Translations under genes and position numbers: made by a program | Assembly (NCBI GenBank): GCA_964487445.1 | Contig: CAZAQG010000038.1 | Span: forward strand, 1 to 23,959 | DNA length: 23,959 nt | Reading direction: 5' to 3' | DNA from: BMS3Abin12 sp964487445 | GTDB lineage: Bacteria > Pseudomonadota > Gammaproteobacteria > 21-64-14 | In this document: positions 6,501-15,010 of the stretch, in pieces | Layout: each line of letters starts with the position of its first letter | Numbering within the stretch: position 1 is the first letter of the stretch | The notes under the pieces: model-generated | Databases searched by the model: none | What the model saw: the letters and a program-made list of their open reading frames with translations, nothing else | Told to the model about the DNA's origin: nothing

Positions 6501-9380
6501 GGTCCGGATGCGTTCGGCCTGCTCGTCGAGGCGTGCGAGGGCGTCGCGCAGCTCCGCGACGCGGCGGCGTTCCTTGTCGACCACCTCGGCGGGCGCGCGT
6601 TCCAGGAAATCGGCGTTGGCGAGCTTGCGTTCGCCGCGCTCCAGGTCCTTGCGCCGCCGCGCGGCCTCTTTGGCGAGGCGCGCGAGTTCCGCATCGCGGT
6701 CGATGAGTCCGGCCATCGGGATCAGGATCTTGAGGGTGCCGACCAGTGCGGTGGCCGACTCCGGCGCGGCCTCGTCCGGCTCCAGCCGGCGCGCCGAGGC
6801 GAGGCGCGCGAGCGGTTCGAGGTAACGCCAATGGGCGGTGAGGCGCTCGTGGTCGCGCGCCTCGCCGCCCTGCAGCAGAACCGGGAGCGGGCGCCCCGGT
6901 GCGATGTTCATCTCGCCGCGGATGCGGCGCACCCCGAGGACGAAGGCCGTTATCCACGCCATTTCGTTCGCCGCCGCCGCGTCGATCCGATCGGGGGCGG
7001 GTTGCGGATACGGTTGTCGGGCGATCGTCTCGCCGCCGCATCCGGCGAGCGGCGCCACGCGCTGCCAGATCTCCTCGGTGATGAACGGCATGATCGGATG
7101 CGCCAGGCGCAGTACCGTTTCCAGGACGCCCACCAGCGTGTGCCGGGTGCCGCGGTGCGCGGGGGTGCCCGCCTTCGCATCCTGCAGCACGGGTTTCGAC
7201 AGTTCCAGATACCAGTCGCAGAACTCGTTCCAGATGAATTCGTAGAGGGCCCGGGCGGCGCGATCGAGCCGGTACGCCTCGATCGCGACGACCACCTGGG
7301 CGCGCGTCTGCTCCAACCGAGAACGGATCCAGCGGTCTGCGACACTGAGTTCGCACTCGCCGCCGCGTTGTCCGCAGTCGTGTCCCTCGGTGTTCATGAG
7401 TACGTAGCGCGCCGCGTTCCAGAGCTTGTTGCAGAAGTTGCGGTAGCCTTCCACGCGGCCCAGATCGAAGTTGATGTCGCGCCCGGTGGTGGCGAGTGCG
7501 GCGAAAGTGAAGCGTAGCGCGTCGGTCCCGAACGCGGGGATGCCGCCGGGAAACTCGCGGCGCGTGGCCTGCTCGATGTGCGCCGCCATCTGCGGTTGCA
7601 TGAGTCCGGCGATGCGCTTGGCGACCAGCGATTCCAGATCGATGCCGTCGATGAGGTCGATGGGGTCGAGGACGTTACCCTTGGATTTGGACATCTTCTG
7701 TCCGTGGGCGTCGCGCACCAGCCCGTGGATGTAGACGTCGCGGAACGGGACGTCGCCCATGAACTTCAGGCCCATCATGATCATCCGCGCCACCCAGAAG
7801 AAGATGATGTCGAAGCCGGTGACGAGCACGCCGGTCGGATAGAAGGTGGCGAGTTCCGGGGTGCGTTCCGGCCAGCCGAGGGTCGAAAACGGCCACAGGG
7901 CGGAGGAGAACCAAGTGTCGAGCACGTCCTCGTCGCGGCTCAGAGGCACGTCCGGTGCGAGCCCGTTTGCTTCACGCACCTGCGCCTCCGAGCGCCCGAC
8001 GTAGACGCGACCTTCGAGGTCGTACCAGGCCGGAATGCGGTGCCCCCACCAGATCTGGCGGCTGATGCACCAGTCCTGGATATTGCGCATCCACTCGAAG
8101 TAGGTCTTGGCCCAGTTCCCCGGCACGAAGCGTACACGTCCGTCCTCCACGGCACGGATCGCCTCTGCGGCGAGCGGCGCGACCTTGACGAACCACTGAT
8201 CGGTGAGCAGCGGCTCCAGCACCGCGCCGGAGCGGTCGCCGCGCGGGACCATCAGCTTGTGATCCTCGACCTTCTCCAGCAGGCCGGCGGCCTCGAGGTC
8301 CGCCACTATGCGCTTGCGCGCCTCGAAGCGATCCAGGCCGCGATAGCGTTCGGGTATAAGATCGATAGTCGGTGGTCCGACAAGTTCCCGGTCGGCCGAT
8401 TGTTCGTCGACGGCGTGCCGTGCCCGGTGGCCGAAAGAAAAATCATCGAGCGCGCTATCCTTGATTCGTGCGTCGGGTTGGAAAATGCTGATCAATCCGC
8501 GAGAGGGTTGATCGGCCAACTCGTCCTGGTGTCGCTGCCAAACACCGTAGTCGTTGAAGTCGTGCGCCGGGGTGATCTTCACGCAGCCGGTCCCGAATTC
8601 GGGGTCCACGTATTCGTCGGCGATCACCGGGATGTCGCGATCCGTGAGCGGCAGGTGTACCGACCGGCCGATCAGGTGCCGGTAGCGGGGATCGTCCGGG
8701 TGCACCGCCACGGCGCTGTCGCCGAGCAGGGTCTCCGGGCGCGTGGTGGCGACCACCAAGTGGCCGGAGCCGTCGGCCAGCGGGTAGCGCATATGCCAGA
8801 GGTGGCCGGCCTCCTCCTCGGAGACGACCTCGAGGTCGGAGACCGCCGTGTGCAGCACCGGGTCCCAGTTGACCAGCCGTTGGCCGCGGTAGATCAGGCC
8901 CTCGTCGTAGAGCCGGACGAACACTTCCTCCACGGCGCGCGAGAGCCCCTCGTCCATGGTGAAGCGCTCGCGCGACCAATCCAGCGAGGCGCCCAGGCGG
9001 CGCAACTGGCGGCTGATCGTGCCGCCGGAGGAATGCTTCCACTCCCAGACGCGCTCGACGAAGGCCTCGCGCCCGAGATCGTGCCGGGTGCGGTTCTCGC
9101 CGATGAGCTGGCGCTCGACCACCATCTGCGTCGCGATGCCGGCGTGGTCGGTGCCGCCTTGCCACAGCGTGTTGTCGCCGCGCATGCGGTGGTAGCGGAT
9201 CAGCGCGTCCATGATCGTGTCCTGGAAGGCGTGACCCATGTGCAGGTTGCCGGTGACGTTGGGCGGCGGCAGCACGATGCAATAGGGCGGACCCTCTCCG
9301 GACGGCGCGAAGTCGCCGCGCTCCTCCCAGAGGCGATACCAGTGCTGCTCGATCTGTTGCGGGTTGTAGGTCTTCTCCAT
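6495..9380 (-). CDS. valS: valyl-tRNA synthetase
   Basis: A 961-residue class Ia aminoacyl-tRNA synthetase that charges tRNA-Val with valine. The ATP-binding PPPNVTGNLHMGH (residues 38-50) includes the HIGH-type motif HMGH (47-50), and KMSKS is at 562-566. The CP1 editing domain lies in the first half, the anticodon-binding domain follows KMSKS, and a charged C-terminal coiled coil of about 65 residues closes the protein, as is usual for ValS. ATG 9380 gives the family start MEKTYNPQQIEQHWY; the frame extends 27 codons further upstream without similarity. By memory of E. coli ValS (951 aa), the segment around residues 284-348 is about 20 residues longer here. It is the last gene of the minus-strand pepA-holC-valS order known from gammaproteobacteria. 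Confidence 0.98.
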   Translation of the reverse strand: MEKTYNPQQIEQHWYRLWEERGDFAPSGEGPPYCIVLPPPNVTGNLHMGHAFQDTIMDALIRYHRMRGDNTLWQGGTDHAGIATQMVVERQLIGENRTRHDLGREAFVERVWEWKHSSGGTISRQLRRLGASLDWSRERFTMDEGLSRAVEEVFVRLYDEGLIYRGQRLVNWDPVLHTAVSDLEVVSEEEAGHLWHMRYPLADGSGHLVVATTRPETLLGDSAVAVHPDDPRYRHLIGRSVHLPLTDRDIPVIADEYVDPEFGTGCVKITPAHDFNDYGVWQRHQDELADQPSRGLISIFQPDARIKDSALDDFSFGHRARHAVDEQSADRELVGPPTIDLIPERYRGLDRFEARKRIVADLEAAGLLEKVEDHKLMVPRGDRSGAVLEPLLTDQWFVKVAPLAAEAIRAVEDGRVRFVPGNWAKTYFEWMRNIQDWCISRQIWWGHRIPAWYDLEGRVYVGRSEAQVREANGLAPDVPLSRDEDVLDTWFSSALWPFSTLGWPERTPELATFYPTGVLVTGFDIIFFWVARMIMMGLKFMGDVPFRDVYIHGLVRDAHGQKMSKSKGNVLDPIDLIDGIDLESLVAKRIAGLMQPQMAAHIEQATRREFPGGIPAFGTDALRFTFAALATTGRDINFDLGRVEGYRNFCNKLWNAARYVLMNTEGHDCGQRGGECELSVADRWIRSRLEQTRAQVVVAIEAYRLDRAARALYEFIWNEFCDWYLELSKPVLQDAKAGTPAHRGTRHTLVGVLETVLRLAHPIMPFITEEIWQRVAPLAGCGGETIARQPYPQPAPDRIDAAAANEMAWITAFVLGVRRIRGEMNIAPGRPLPVLLQGGEARDHERLTAHWRYLEPLARLASARRLEPDEAAPESATALVGTLKILIPMAGLIDRDAELARLAKEAARRRKDLERGERKLANADFLERAPAEVVDKERRRVAELRDALARLDEQAERIRTL

Positions 9381-9487
9381 GTGCTCTCGACGTTGCTCGG
9401 TTGGCGGGCGCGTCGGCTCGCCCCGCCCGCGTCCCGTGTTCCTCGTTCGTGCGGCGGTCACCGCGCGGTCGATCGTCTCACGAACGT

Positions 9488-9913
9488 TCAGTCCAGTTCA
9501 TGCGTGGTGAGCGGATACCCGCGCTCGCGGTAGAAACGGAAGCGTTCCCGCGCCTGTTGCCGGGCCGGCTCCTCCGCGCCCACGATCTCCAGCACCCGTT
9601 CGAAGCGTGCAAAGAACCGCGGCAGGGCGTCGCTGAGATTGATCAGGACGTCGGGGGTCACCTCGGGCTCGTCCCCGTGGCCGATGAGCACCGGGGGACG
9701 CTCGTCCGGCGCGGGATAGCAGGCATGGGGCACGAAGCTGCCGGCCTGGAACGTCCACAGCATCTCATCGACTTCCTGTGTCTCGCGCTCGGACCCGGTA
9801 TGGACGTATACGCGATGTGCATTGCGGTAGGCCTTGTCGACCAGGCGACAGGCGACCGCGCGGCGCCCCCCGTGCGCGGATCCGCCGAGGATATAGAAAT
9901 CCACCCGGGTCAT
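9488..9913 (-). CDS. holC: DNA polymerase III chi subunit
   Basis: A 141-residue HolC (chi) protein, which with psi links the clamp loader of the replicative polymerase to single-stranded-DNA-binding protein. The start MTRVDFYILGG, the segment HRVYVHTG and the late segment PDVLINLSD are typical of the family, and the length is close to the 147 residues of E. coli chi. It begins 17 bp after pepA and ends 107 bp before valS, the classical pepA-holC-valS order. ATG 9913 gives the family N-terminus. The longer open frame upstream runs antiparallel to pepA coding sequence and is a shadow. Confidence 0.95.
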   Translation of the reverse strand: MTRVDFYILGGSAHGGRRAVACRLVDKAYRNAHRVYVHTGSERETQEVDEMLWTFQAGSFVPHACYPAPDERPPVLIGHGDEPEVTPDVLINLSDALPRFFARFERVLEIVGAEEPARQQARERFRFYRERGYPLTTHELD

Positions 9914-9930
9914 GGCGGGCGCCGCGGCGT

Positions 9931-11472
9931 TCAGCCGCCCGCGGCGCCGCGACCCTTGCGGGCCGGCGTACCGCGTTCCTCGCAGCGATCCAGCAGGTAC
10001 TGGGCCAACAACGGTACGGGGCGGCCGGTGGCGCCTTTTCGCTTGCCGCTCTTCCAGGCCACGCCGGCGATGTCGAGGTGCGCCCAGTGGTATTTCTTCG
10101 TGAAGCGCGACAGGAAACAGGCGGCGGTGATCGTACCGGCGTCGCGACCGCCGACGTTGGCCATATCCGCGAAATTGCTCTTGAGCTGGTCCTGATACTC
10201 GTCCCACAAGGGCAGCTCCCATGCGCGGTCCCCGCTGTAGCGCCCGGCGTTCAGCAGGTCGTGCGCCAGCGGCGCGTGGTTGCCGAGCAGCCCCGAGGCA
10301 TGCTTGCCCAGGGCCACGACGCAGGCCCCGGTGAGCGTCGCCAGGTCCACCACGGTTTCCGGCCCGAAGCGCTCGCAGTAGGTCAGTGCGTCGCACAGGA
10401 TCAGGCGCCCCTCGGCGTCCGTGTTGAGGATCTCGATGCTCTGTCCGGACAGGCTGGTGACCACGTCCCCCGGTTTGCTGGCATCGCCGTCGGGCAGGTT
10501 CTCGCTCGCGACGATGACGCCGACCACGTTCAGGGGAAGCTGCAGATCGACGCACACCTTCAAGGCGCCGAGCACGCCGGCGGCTCCGCACATGTCGAAC
10601 TTCATCTCGTCCATGGCGGCCGAAGGCTTGATCGAGATGCCGCCGGAATCGAAGGTGATTCCCTTGCCGACCAGCACCACGGGTTTGGCCCCGCGCGCCC
10701 CTCCCGAGTACTGGAGCACGGCGAGCTTGGGGGGCTGACGGCTGCCGCGCGCCACCGCCAGCAGTGCGCCCATGCCGAGTTCCTCCATGTCGGCTCGTTC
10801 CAGCACCTCGACTTTCATCCGTCGAGAGGACTTGGCGAGCCCCCGCGCTTCGTCGGCGAGGTAGGCCGGGGTGCAGATATTGGCGGGCAGGTTGCCCAGA
10901 TCCCGCGCGAGGCGCACGCCCGAGGCGATCGCGGCGCCCTCGCGCACCGCGCGTTCACCGACGGCGAGTTCGCGCCGGCTGGGGACGCCGAACACGAGTT
11001 TGCGCAACGGCCGGCGTTCAGTGGACTTCTCGCTCTTCAACCGGTCGAAATGGTAGAGGGTGTCCTCGGCGGTCTCGACCGCCTGGCGTACCCGCCAGTA
11101 GGTGTCGCGTTCGCGTCCCTTCACGGTCAGTTCCGTGAGGTAGCACACCGCTTCCATGGCGCCGGTCTCGTTCAGGGCCCGGACCGCACGCCCCACCGCC
11201 TTGCGGTACCGGCGCTCGTCGAATTCGCGCTCGCGCCCGCAGCCCACCAGCAGCACGCGGTCGCACAAGGTGTCGGCGAGGTTGTGTACCAGCAGGGTCT
11301 GGCCGCTCCTGCCCTCCAGGTCGCCGCGCCGCAACAGGTTCGAGATCTGGCCCCCGCTCGTTTGGTCGAGCTGCCCGGCCGCCGCCGACAGCCGTCGGCG
11401 CTCGAACACGCCCACGACCACGCAGGCGGTGCGTTGTTTCTCCGGGTTGCCGCTCTTGACCGAAAAATCCAT
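9931..11472 (-). CDS. pepA: leucyl aminopeptidase (M17)
   Basis: A 513-residue cytosolic M17 aminopeptidase that removes N-terminal residues from peptides using two metal ions. The signature NTDAEGRL is at 350-357. The metal ligands K270, D275, D293, D352 and E354, and catalytic K282 and R356, fall at the same numbers I recall for E. coli PepA. In E. coli the protein also binds DNA in Xer recombination and regulation, which cannot be judged here. ATG 11472 is chosen because it gives MDFSVKSG; upstream codons are Arg-rich and lie in the promoter region. A perfect TATAAT lies 55-60 bp upstream. It is first in the pepA-holC-valS run and divergent from ubiT, where many gammaproteobacteria have lptF instead. 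Confidence 0.97.
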   Translation of the reverse strand: MDFSVKSGNPEKQRTACVVVGVFERRRLSAAAGQLDQTSGGQISNLLRRGDLEGRSGQTLLVHNLADTLCDRVLLVGCGREREFDERRYRKAVGRAVRALNETGAMEAVCYLTELTVKGRERDTYWRVRQAVETAEDTLYHFDRLKSEKSTERRPLRKLVFGVPSRRELAVGERAVREGAAIASGVRLARDLGNLPANICTPAYLADEARGLAKSSRRMKVEVLERADMEELGMGALLAVARGSRQPPKLAVLQYSGGARGAKPVVLVGKGITFDSGGISIKPSAAMDEMKFDMCGAAGVLGALKVCVDLQLPLNVVGVIVASENLPDGDASKPGDVVTSLSGQSIEILNTDAEGRLILCDALTYCERFGPETVVDLATLTGACVVALGKHASGLLGNHAPLAHDLLNAGRYSGDRAWELPLWDEYQDQLKSNFADMANVGGRDAGTITAACFLSRFTKKYHWAHLDIAGVAWKSGKRKGATGRPVPLLAQYLLDRCEERGTPARKGRGAAGG

Positions 11473-11526
11473 GCCGTGGCTCCTGACCGAGAATCGGGTT
11501 TTCCGCGCGCGGGCCTGCCTCGCGCG

Positions 11527-11532
11527 CAATTA
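11527..11532 (-). promoter_or_regulatory. pepA -10 element (TATAAT)
   Basis: The minus strand reads a perfect TATAAT at 11532-11527. Transcription would start near 11520 and leave a leader of about 48 nt before the pepA ATG. The -35 region at 17 bp (CAGTAA) is poor, so confidence is moderate. Confidence 0.45.
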
Positions 11533-11661
11533 TATGGAGATTTCGAGCAGTTTACTGGAACGAGGGCCGGTTTACATCCGAACCGGCCGGTTTCGAGGAG
11601 ACTCCGGGTGCACGAGACCGGCGGCGGGGGAAAAACGGAGGTTTCCTTCGCGGTGCGCATG

Positions 11662-11675
11662 TTGACATGGATCAT
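11662..11675 (+). promoter_or_regulatory. Dnr/Fnr box in front of ubiT
   Basis: TTGAC-ATGG-ATCAT matches eight of ten bases of the Fnr/Dnr consensus TTGAT-N4-ATCAA. A -10-like TATGGA lies at 11697-11702, about 31 bp downstream centre to centre. This places the box near -41.5, the class-II activator position. ubiT starts at 11744. Confidence 0.6.
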
Positions 11676-11743
11676 GTCCGTTTGGCAAAGTCGCGCTATG
11701 GAGCGCCAGCTCCAAATTCCCTAAGATTCCCTCGAGGCGATCA

Positions 11744-12310
11744 ATGATCATGTCCGGCGGTTTTCGTGAACGCATCGCGGCGGGGGGCGAGTCGCTGCCG
11801 GTGCTGTTGTGGCCCATCGCGCTGCTGTTGCGGGGGGTGCCGGATGCGGTTCACGAGACCGCGTTGAGCCGCGTGTTGAGCGGCGTGCTGCGTGCCCACG
11901 CGGAAGGTCTGCAGCCCCTGGAAGGACGGCGCGTCACCATCGTGGTCACCGACACCGGCAACCGCCTACGGTTTCGGGTGCATGCCGGGCGGGTGGGGCG
12001 TGATCCGACACCGGCGCAGGCCGATACCGAGCGCGACGTGGTCATCCAGGGCCGACTCTTGGACTTCGTCCGCCTCGCCGCGCGCACGGAGGATCCCGAT
12101 ACCTTGTTCTTCGCCCGACGGCTGAGTCTGGAGGGGGACACGGAGACCGGGTTGTATATCAAGAATCTGCTCGACGCCTTGGAAATCGACTGGCGCGGCC
12201 CGTTGTATCGTTTCCTGGGACGCTCCGGCGGCGAGCGCGCCACCGCGCTGGTCGAGCGCAGCGGCGTGGAAGCGACACTGCGCGGCTTGGTCGAGCGAGT
12301 TCTGAAGTAG
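11744..12310 (+). CDS. ubiT: O2-independent ubiquinone biosynthesis accessory factor UbiT (SCP2 domain)
   Basis: A 188-residue SCP2-domain protein of the UbiT (YhbT) family, a lipid-binding factor needed with UbiU and UbiV for ubiquinone synthesis without oxygen. The SCP2 core covers about residues 35-145. It includes the segment RRLSLEGDTETGLYIKNLLD, which closely resembles the E. coli UbiT motif. An N-terminal hydrophobic stretch (about 15-35) precedes it, as in the family. The start is ATG 11744 with GAGGCG upstream; ATG 11750, two codons later, is an alternative. It has its own Dnr/Fnr box, faces the ubiUV operon tail to tail, and probably responds to the same regulator. Its downstream region holds REP-like repeats. 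Confidence 0.92.
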   Translation: MIMSGGFRERIAAGGESLPVLLWPIALLLRGVPDAVHETALSRVLSGVLRAHAEGLQPLEGRRVTIVVTDTGNRLRFRVHAGRVGRDPTPAQADTERDVVIQGRLLDFVRLAARTEDPDTLFFARRLSLEGDTETGLYIKNLLDALEIDWRGPLYRFLGRSGGERATALVERSGVEATLRGLVERVLK

Positions 12311-12440
12311 GGCGGACCTTGGCCCCGCCCGGGGCGGCGGCATCCCCCTGTAGGGCGGGCCAAGGCCCGCCGACGCCGTTGGTGATCCCCGCGTCCTGCG
12401 TGGTACATCCACGTCCTCGGCCGGGCGCGCCCGGCCCTAC
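12311..12440. repeat. REP-like repeats between ubiT and the lipoate-ligase/DUF116 gene
   Basis: Between the two convergent genes lie GTAGGGCGGACCTTGGCCCC (from 12307), then TGTAGGGCGGGCC-AA-GGCCCGCC (12349-12371), then GGCCGGGCGCGCCCGGCC with CCTACC (12419-12441). They are variants of the palindrome beside the assembly gap. The last one touches the final codons of the downstream minus-strand gene. Confidence 0.65.
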
Positions 12441-14092
12441 CGCCGGCCGGTTCTCTCCGGTCGGGCCTTTGCGGTTGGTCCTCCCGGGGGGGTGGGTCTC
12501 GGTCGACGCCGTGCGGCGATCGGCGGCCCGCACGCCGGCACGGCGGCCATCACCTTTCTGAGGACCGGAAGGTTCAGTTCCGCCTGCGCCGTGAAGCGTC
12601 CCGCGTAGGCCAGTTCCTCCTGTTGCAGTTCATAGCAGTTGGCCCCGGTGATGTCGATCAGCACCGCGGGCATTCCGGCCGCCCGGAATGCGTACTCGCG
12701 CTTCAGGAAGAAGTGGCGGCAGCACATGCCCAGGTAGGCCTCGACCTTTGCGTCCCGCAGGTCGGCCAGGGTCGTTTCCAGATGTTCGAAGTTGCGGATG
12801 GTGATCACCTGCATGCCGCGCGCCCGACCCAGGCGGTAGGCCTCGCCTACCGCGCAGCGCCCGCACTCGGGGCAGCCGTCGCGATGGCGCCATTTGCACC
12901 ACGTCGGCTTGGCGCAGTAGGGCACCAGCATCGCCTGCGCGCGCGCCAGGAGCGCCGGCGCGTCCGTCGTGCCTGCGGGGTCGTGGACCATCAACATGCC
13001 GGCCTCGGCGACCGACAGTCCGAGGCGCGACTGCAGGACGCGTCGCCCAAGCAACAGCCGCAGCAGGCGCTCGAGATCCGCGGCGGTGAAGCCGAGCAGT
13101 TCGCAAGGGCGGTGTGCGAAAAAGGTCTTGAATCGCTCCAGGGCCGTATCGAGTCGCACACCGGTCATCGCGGCGGACAGGTCCCGGAGCAGCCCATGGG
13201 GGTGGAACTGGACGTCCCCATGGACCACCAGCGATTCGATCGTGCGCCCGGGCGGGTCGGGGCGCAGCCCCCCGTACAGGACCCCGCCGCCGGTCTTCAC
13301 GAACCCCTCCAGCTCGCACGGCTCACCGGGGGTCATCGCGGGTGCGGCGGCGGGGTCCGCCCGTGCCGGCGCCGGCCATGCCGCGGGCGCTCCCGCGACC
13401 GGTGCGAGCCCGAGCACCCCGGCGATCGCCTCGTGTGCGGCCGCCTGTACCGCCCCGGCGGCGAGTGCCGGGTCGTCCAGGGTGGCGAACCGGTGTCGGG
13501 CACTGCGGATCCCTTCGGGCGTGAGCTTTTCCTTCGGGACCCGCAGCACGCGCAGCATGCCGGCCGTGTCGATCGCCCGGAGGAGGTGCGCCTCGGCGAT
13601 CAGTACCCCCTCGCGCACCGCGATGAACACCTCGCCGAGCGTGCGCCCGCCGATCTCGAGGTGATGCGGCGGGGCGAAGCGCGCCGCGACGCCGAGGCGT
13701 TCGAGCGCTGTCTGCAACGCCCGCCCCAGGAGTGCCGGCCACGGCCCGAGGGGAGGGCGGGTCACGTCGGCGCCTAGTGCCACGGTGAGTGTCAGATTGA
13801 GTTGCTGCGCGTCGCGATACCTCGCCTCGCCGCCGGTCAGACGGCGCAGGATCGGGATACCGCGCGCACGACAGAAGGCACCGCGCAGCGCGTGGCGTTC
13901 GTGTTCGTGGGCGCCGAGCCACGCGCTCGGCGGGCTGCGATGGAATCGCAGCAAGGCGGCCCGGTGGTCACGGCACCAGGCGAGCTGGCCGCGGTCGAGG
14001 TCCAGATTTGCGGCGGCCTCGCGCAGGCCGGTGTCCGCGGCAGCCAGCCGGTCGCAGTCGGGATGGACCGGCGGCGGGGACGGCACACTCAC
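12437..14092 (-). CDS. lipoate-protein-ligase-like / DUF116 fusion protein
   Basis: A 551-residue protein with three parts. Residues 1-235 resemble the catalytic domain of lipoate-protein ligase A. In it the ligand motif reads RRLTGGEARYRD (83-94) instead of RRxxGGGxVxHD, and GGRTLGE (148-154) stands where active enzymes have GRK-(I/V)-x-G, so the catalytic lysine is missing. Residues about 258-345 resemble the LplA accessory C-terminal domain. Residues about 350-515 are DUF116, with cysteines C393, C399, C407, C410, C413, C457 and C458 that look like a metal or Fe-S site. The last 30 residues are a low-complexity basic tail reaching into a repeat. GTG 14092 overlaps the ubiV stop as GTGA, so translation is coupled. 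It is the last gene of the yhcC-ubiU-ubiV operon. Its function is unknown; a role with ubiquinone synthesis or a lipoyl-like cofactor is inference. Confidence 0.82.
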   Translation of the reverse strand: MSVPSPPPVHPDCDRLAAADTGLREAAANLDLDRGQLAWCRDHRAALLRFHRSPPSAWLGAHEHERHALRGAFCRARGIPILRRLTGGEARYRDAQQLNLTLTVALGADVTRPPLGPWPALLGRALQTALERLGVAARFAPPHHLEIGGRTLGEVFIAVREGVLIAEAHLLRAIDTAGMLRVLRVPKEKLTPEGIRSARHRFATLDDPALAAGAVQAAAHEAIAGVLGLAPVAGAPAAWPAPARADPAAAPAMTPGEPCELEGFVKTGGGVLYGGLRPDPPGRTIESLVVHGDVQFHPHGLLRDLSAAMTGVRLDTALERFKTFFAHRPCELLGFTAADLERLLRLLLGRRVLQSRLGLSVAEAGMLMVHDPAGTTDAPALLARAQAMLVPYCAKPTWCKWRHRDGCPECGRCAVGEAYRLGRARGMQVITIRNFEHLETTLADLRDAKVEAYLGMCCRHFFLKREYAFRAAGMPAVLIDITGANCYELQQEELAYAGRFTAQAELNLPVLRKVMAAVPACGPPIAARRRPRPTPPGGPTAKARPERTGRR

Positions 14093-14973
14093 CGCGGATC
14101 CCAGGTCATCCCCGGTTGCCCGCGCCAGTAGCCGTTGTTGAATCCCTCCGGGGCCAGGTCGGCAAGCTCGTCGGGCGATGCCGGGGTCGGCCCGTCCAGA
14201 ACGGCCCGGAAAGCCGCGGCGATCCGCCCGGTATCCCGCGGTTGCGGGGAGATGCGCAGTACATCGATCTCCAGGCGGCGCAGATCCTCGATCTCCGGAA
14301 GCAGGTTGCAGGGGGTGCCGGATTGCAACTGGATGCCGTTCACGGTGAACAGGGTCTGCTCCTCCTGGGTGTACAACGCGAGCCCCTCCGGGTGCGCCTC
14401 GCAGCGCATCTCGCAACGGTCCTTGGGTACGTTGGCGGCGCGCGCCGTGAAGCAACGCGCCGAGAAGGCGAGCGGCAGCCGCCCGTAGACGAACACCTCG
14501 GTTTCCATCCCCGCGGGCCGCGCACGTTGCAGGTCCGCGATCGCGTCGCGGGAGAGTTCCGCCGGCGGGACCCAGCGGCGCGCGCCCAGCCCCGCGAGCC
14601 ACTGTAGGGTCGCGGCATTGTAGGCGTTGATGTGCGGGCCGGAGACGAAGTCGGTATGCCCGCCGAGCAGATGCAGCGCAGCGGCGTCGTTGGCCTCCAC
14701 CCGATAGCGCCCATTGCTGCAGATGTGCTCCAGGGTGTGCAGATCGGCCTCCGATTCGAGGAGTACCTGTGTAGACAGGACCACTTCCTTGCCCGCCTCC
14801 GCGAGCCGGTCGGCGAGCGCGAGCCAGTCGGCGGGACGCAGGGCGCGGCGTTTCGCGCACACCGTCTCTCCCAGGTAGACGACGTCGACCGGCCAGGAGG
14901 CCGCCTCGGCATAGAATGCCTGCACGGTTTCCTTGGGCCAGAAATAGAGGATCGGGCCGAGCGAGAGTCTCAT
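14089..14973 (-). CDS. ubiV: O2-independent ubiquinone hydroxylation protein UbiV (U32 family)
   Basis: A 294-residue U32 'peptidase' family protein. UbiU and UbiV form an iron-sulfur heterodimer that supports the hydroxylation steps of ubiquinone synthesis without O2, using prephenate-derived oxygen. Cysteines C39, C174, C187 and C191 match in order and spacing (13 and 4 residues) the four cluster ligands I recall for E. coli UbiV. The segments GETVCAKRR and NGIQLQSG are family-typical, and the length equals the E. coli protein within two residues. ATG 14973 starts 37 bp after ubiU. The stop overlaps the GTG of the lipoate-ligase/DUF116 gene. It is expected to be expressed from the Dnr/Fnr-controlled promoter before the radical SAM gene. 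Confidence 0.95.
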   Translation of the reverse strand: MRLSLGPILYFWPKETVQAFYAEAASWPVDVVYLGETVCAKRRALRPADWLALADRLAEAGKEVVLSTQVLLESEADLHTLEHICSNGRYRVEANDAAALHLLGGHTDFVSGPHINAYNAATLQWLAGLGARRWVPPAELSRDAIADLQRARPAGMETEVFVYGRLPLAFSARCFTARAANVPKDRCEMRCEAHPEGLALYTQEEQTLFTVNGIQLQSGTPCNLLPEIEDLRRLEIDVLRISPQPRDTGRIAAAFRAVLDGPTPASPDELADLAPEGFNNGYWRGQPGMTWDPR

Positions 14974-15010
14974 CGCGGATCTCCGGTTTCGAGTCTCGGA
15001 GCGGGGGCGC

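Noticed and set aside
4601..6706. 701-codon plus-strand frame running through the N gap
   Set aside because: It is a shadow of the MFS gene in another frame and crosses undetermined bases; the product is low-complexity Arg/Gly/Ala.
14093..14860. Extension of the lipoate-ligase/DUF116 protein by 256 residues upstream
   Set aside because: The extension is an out-of-frame reading of ubiV; the GTGA overlap at 14092 gives a natural start.
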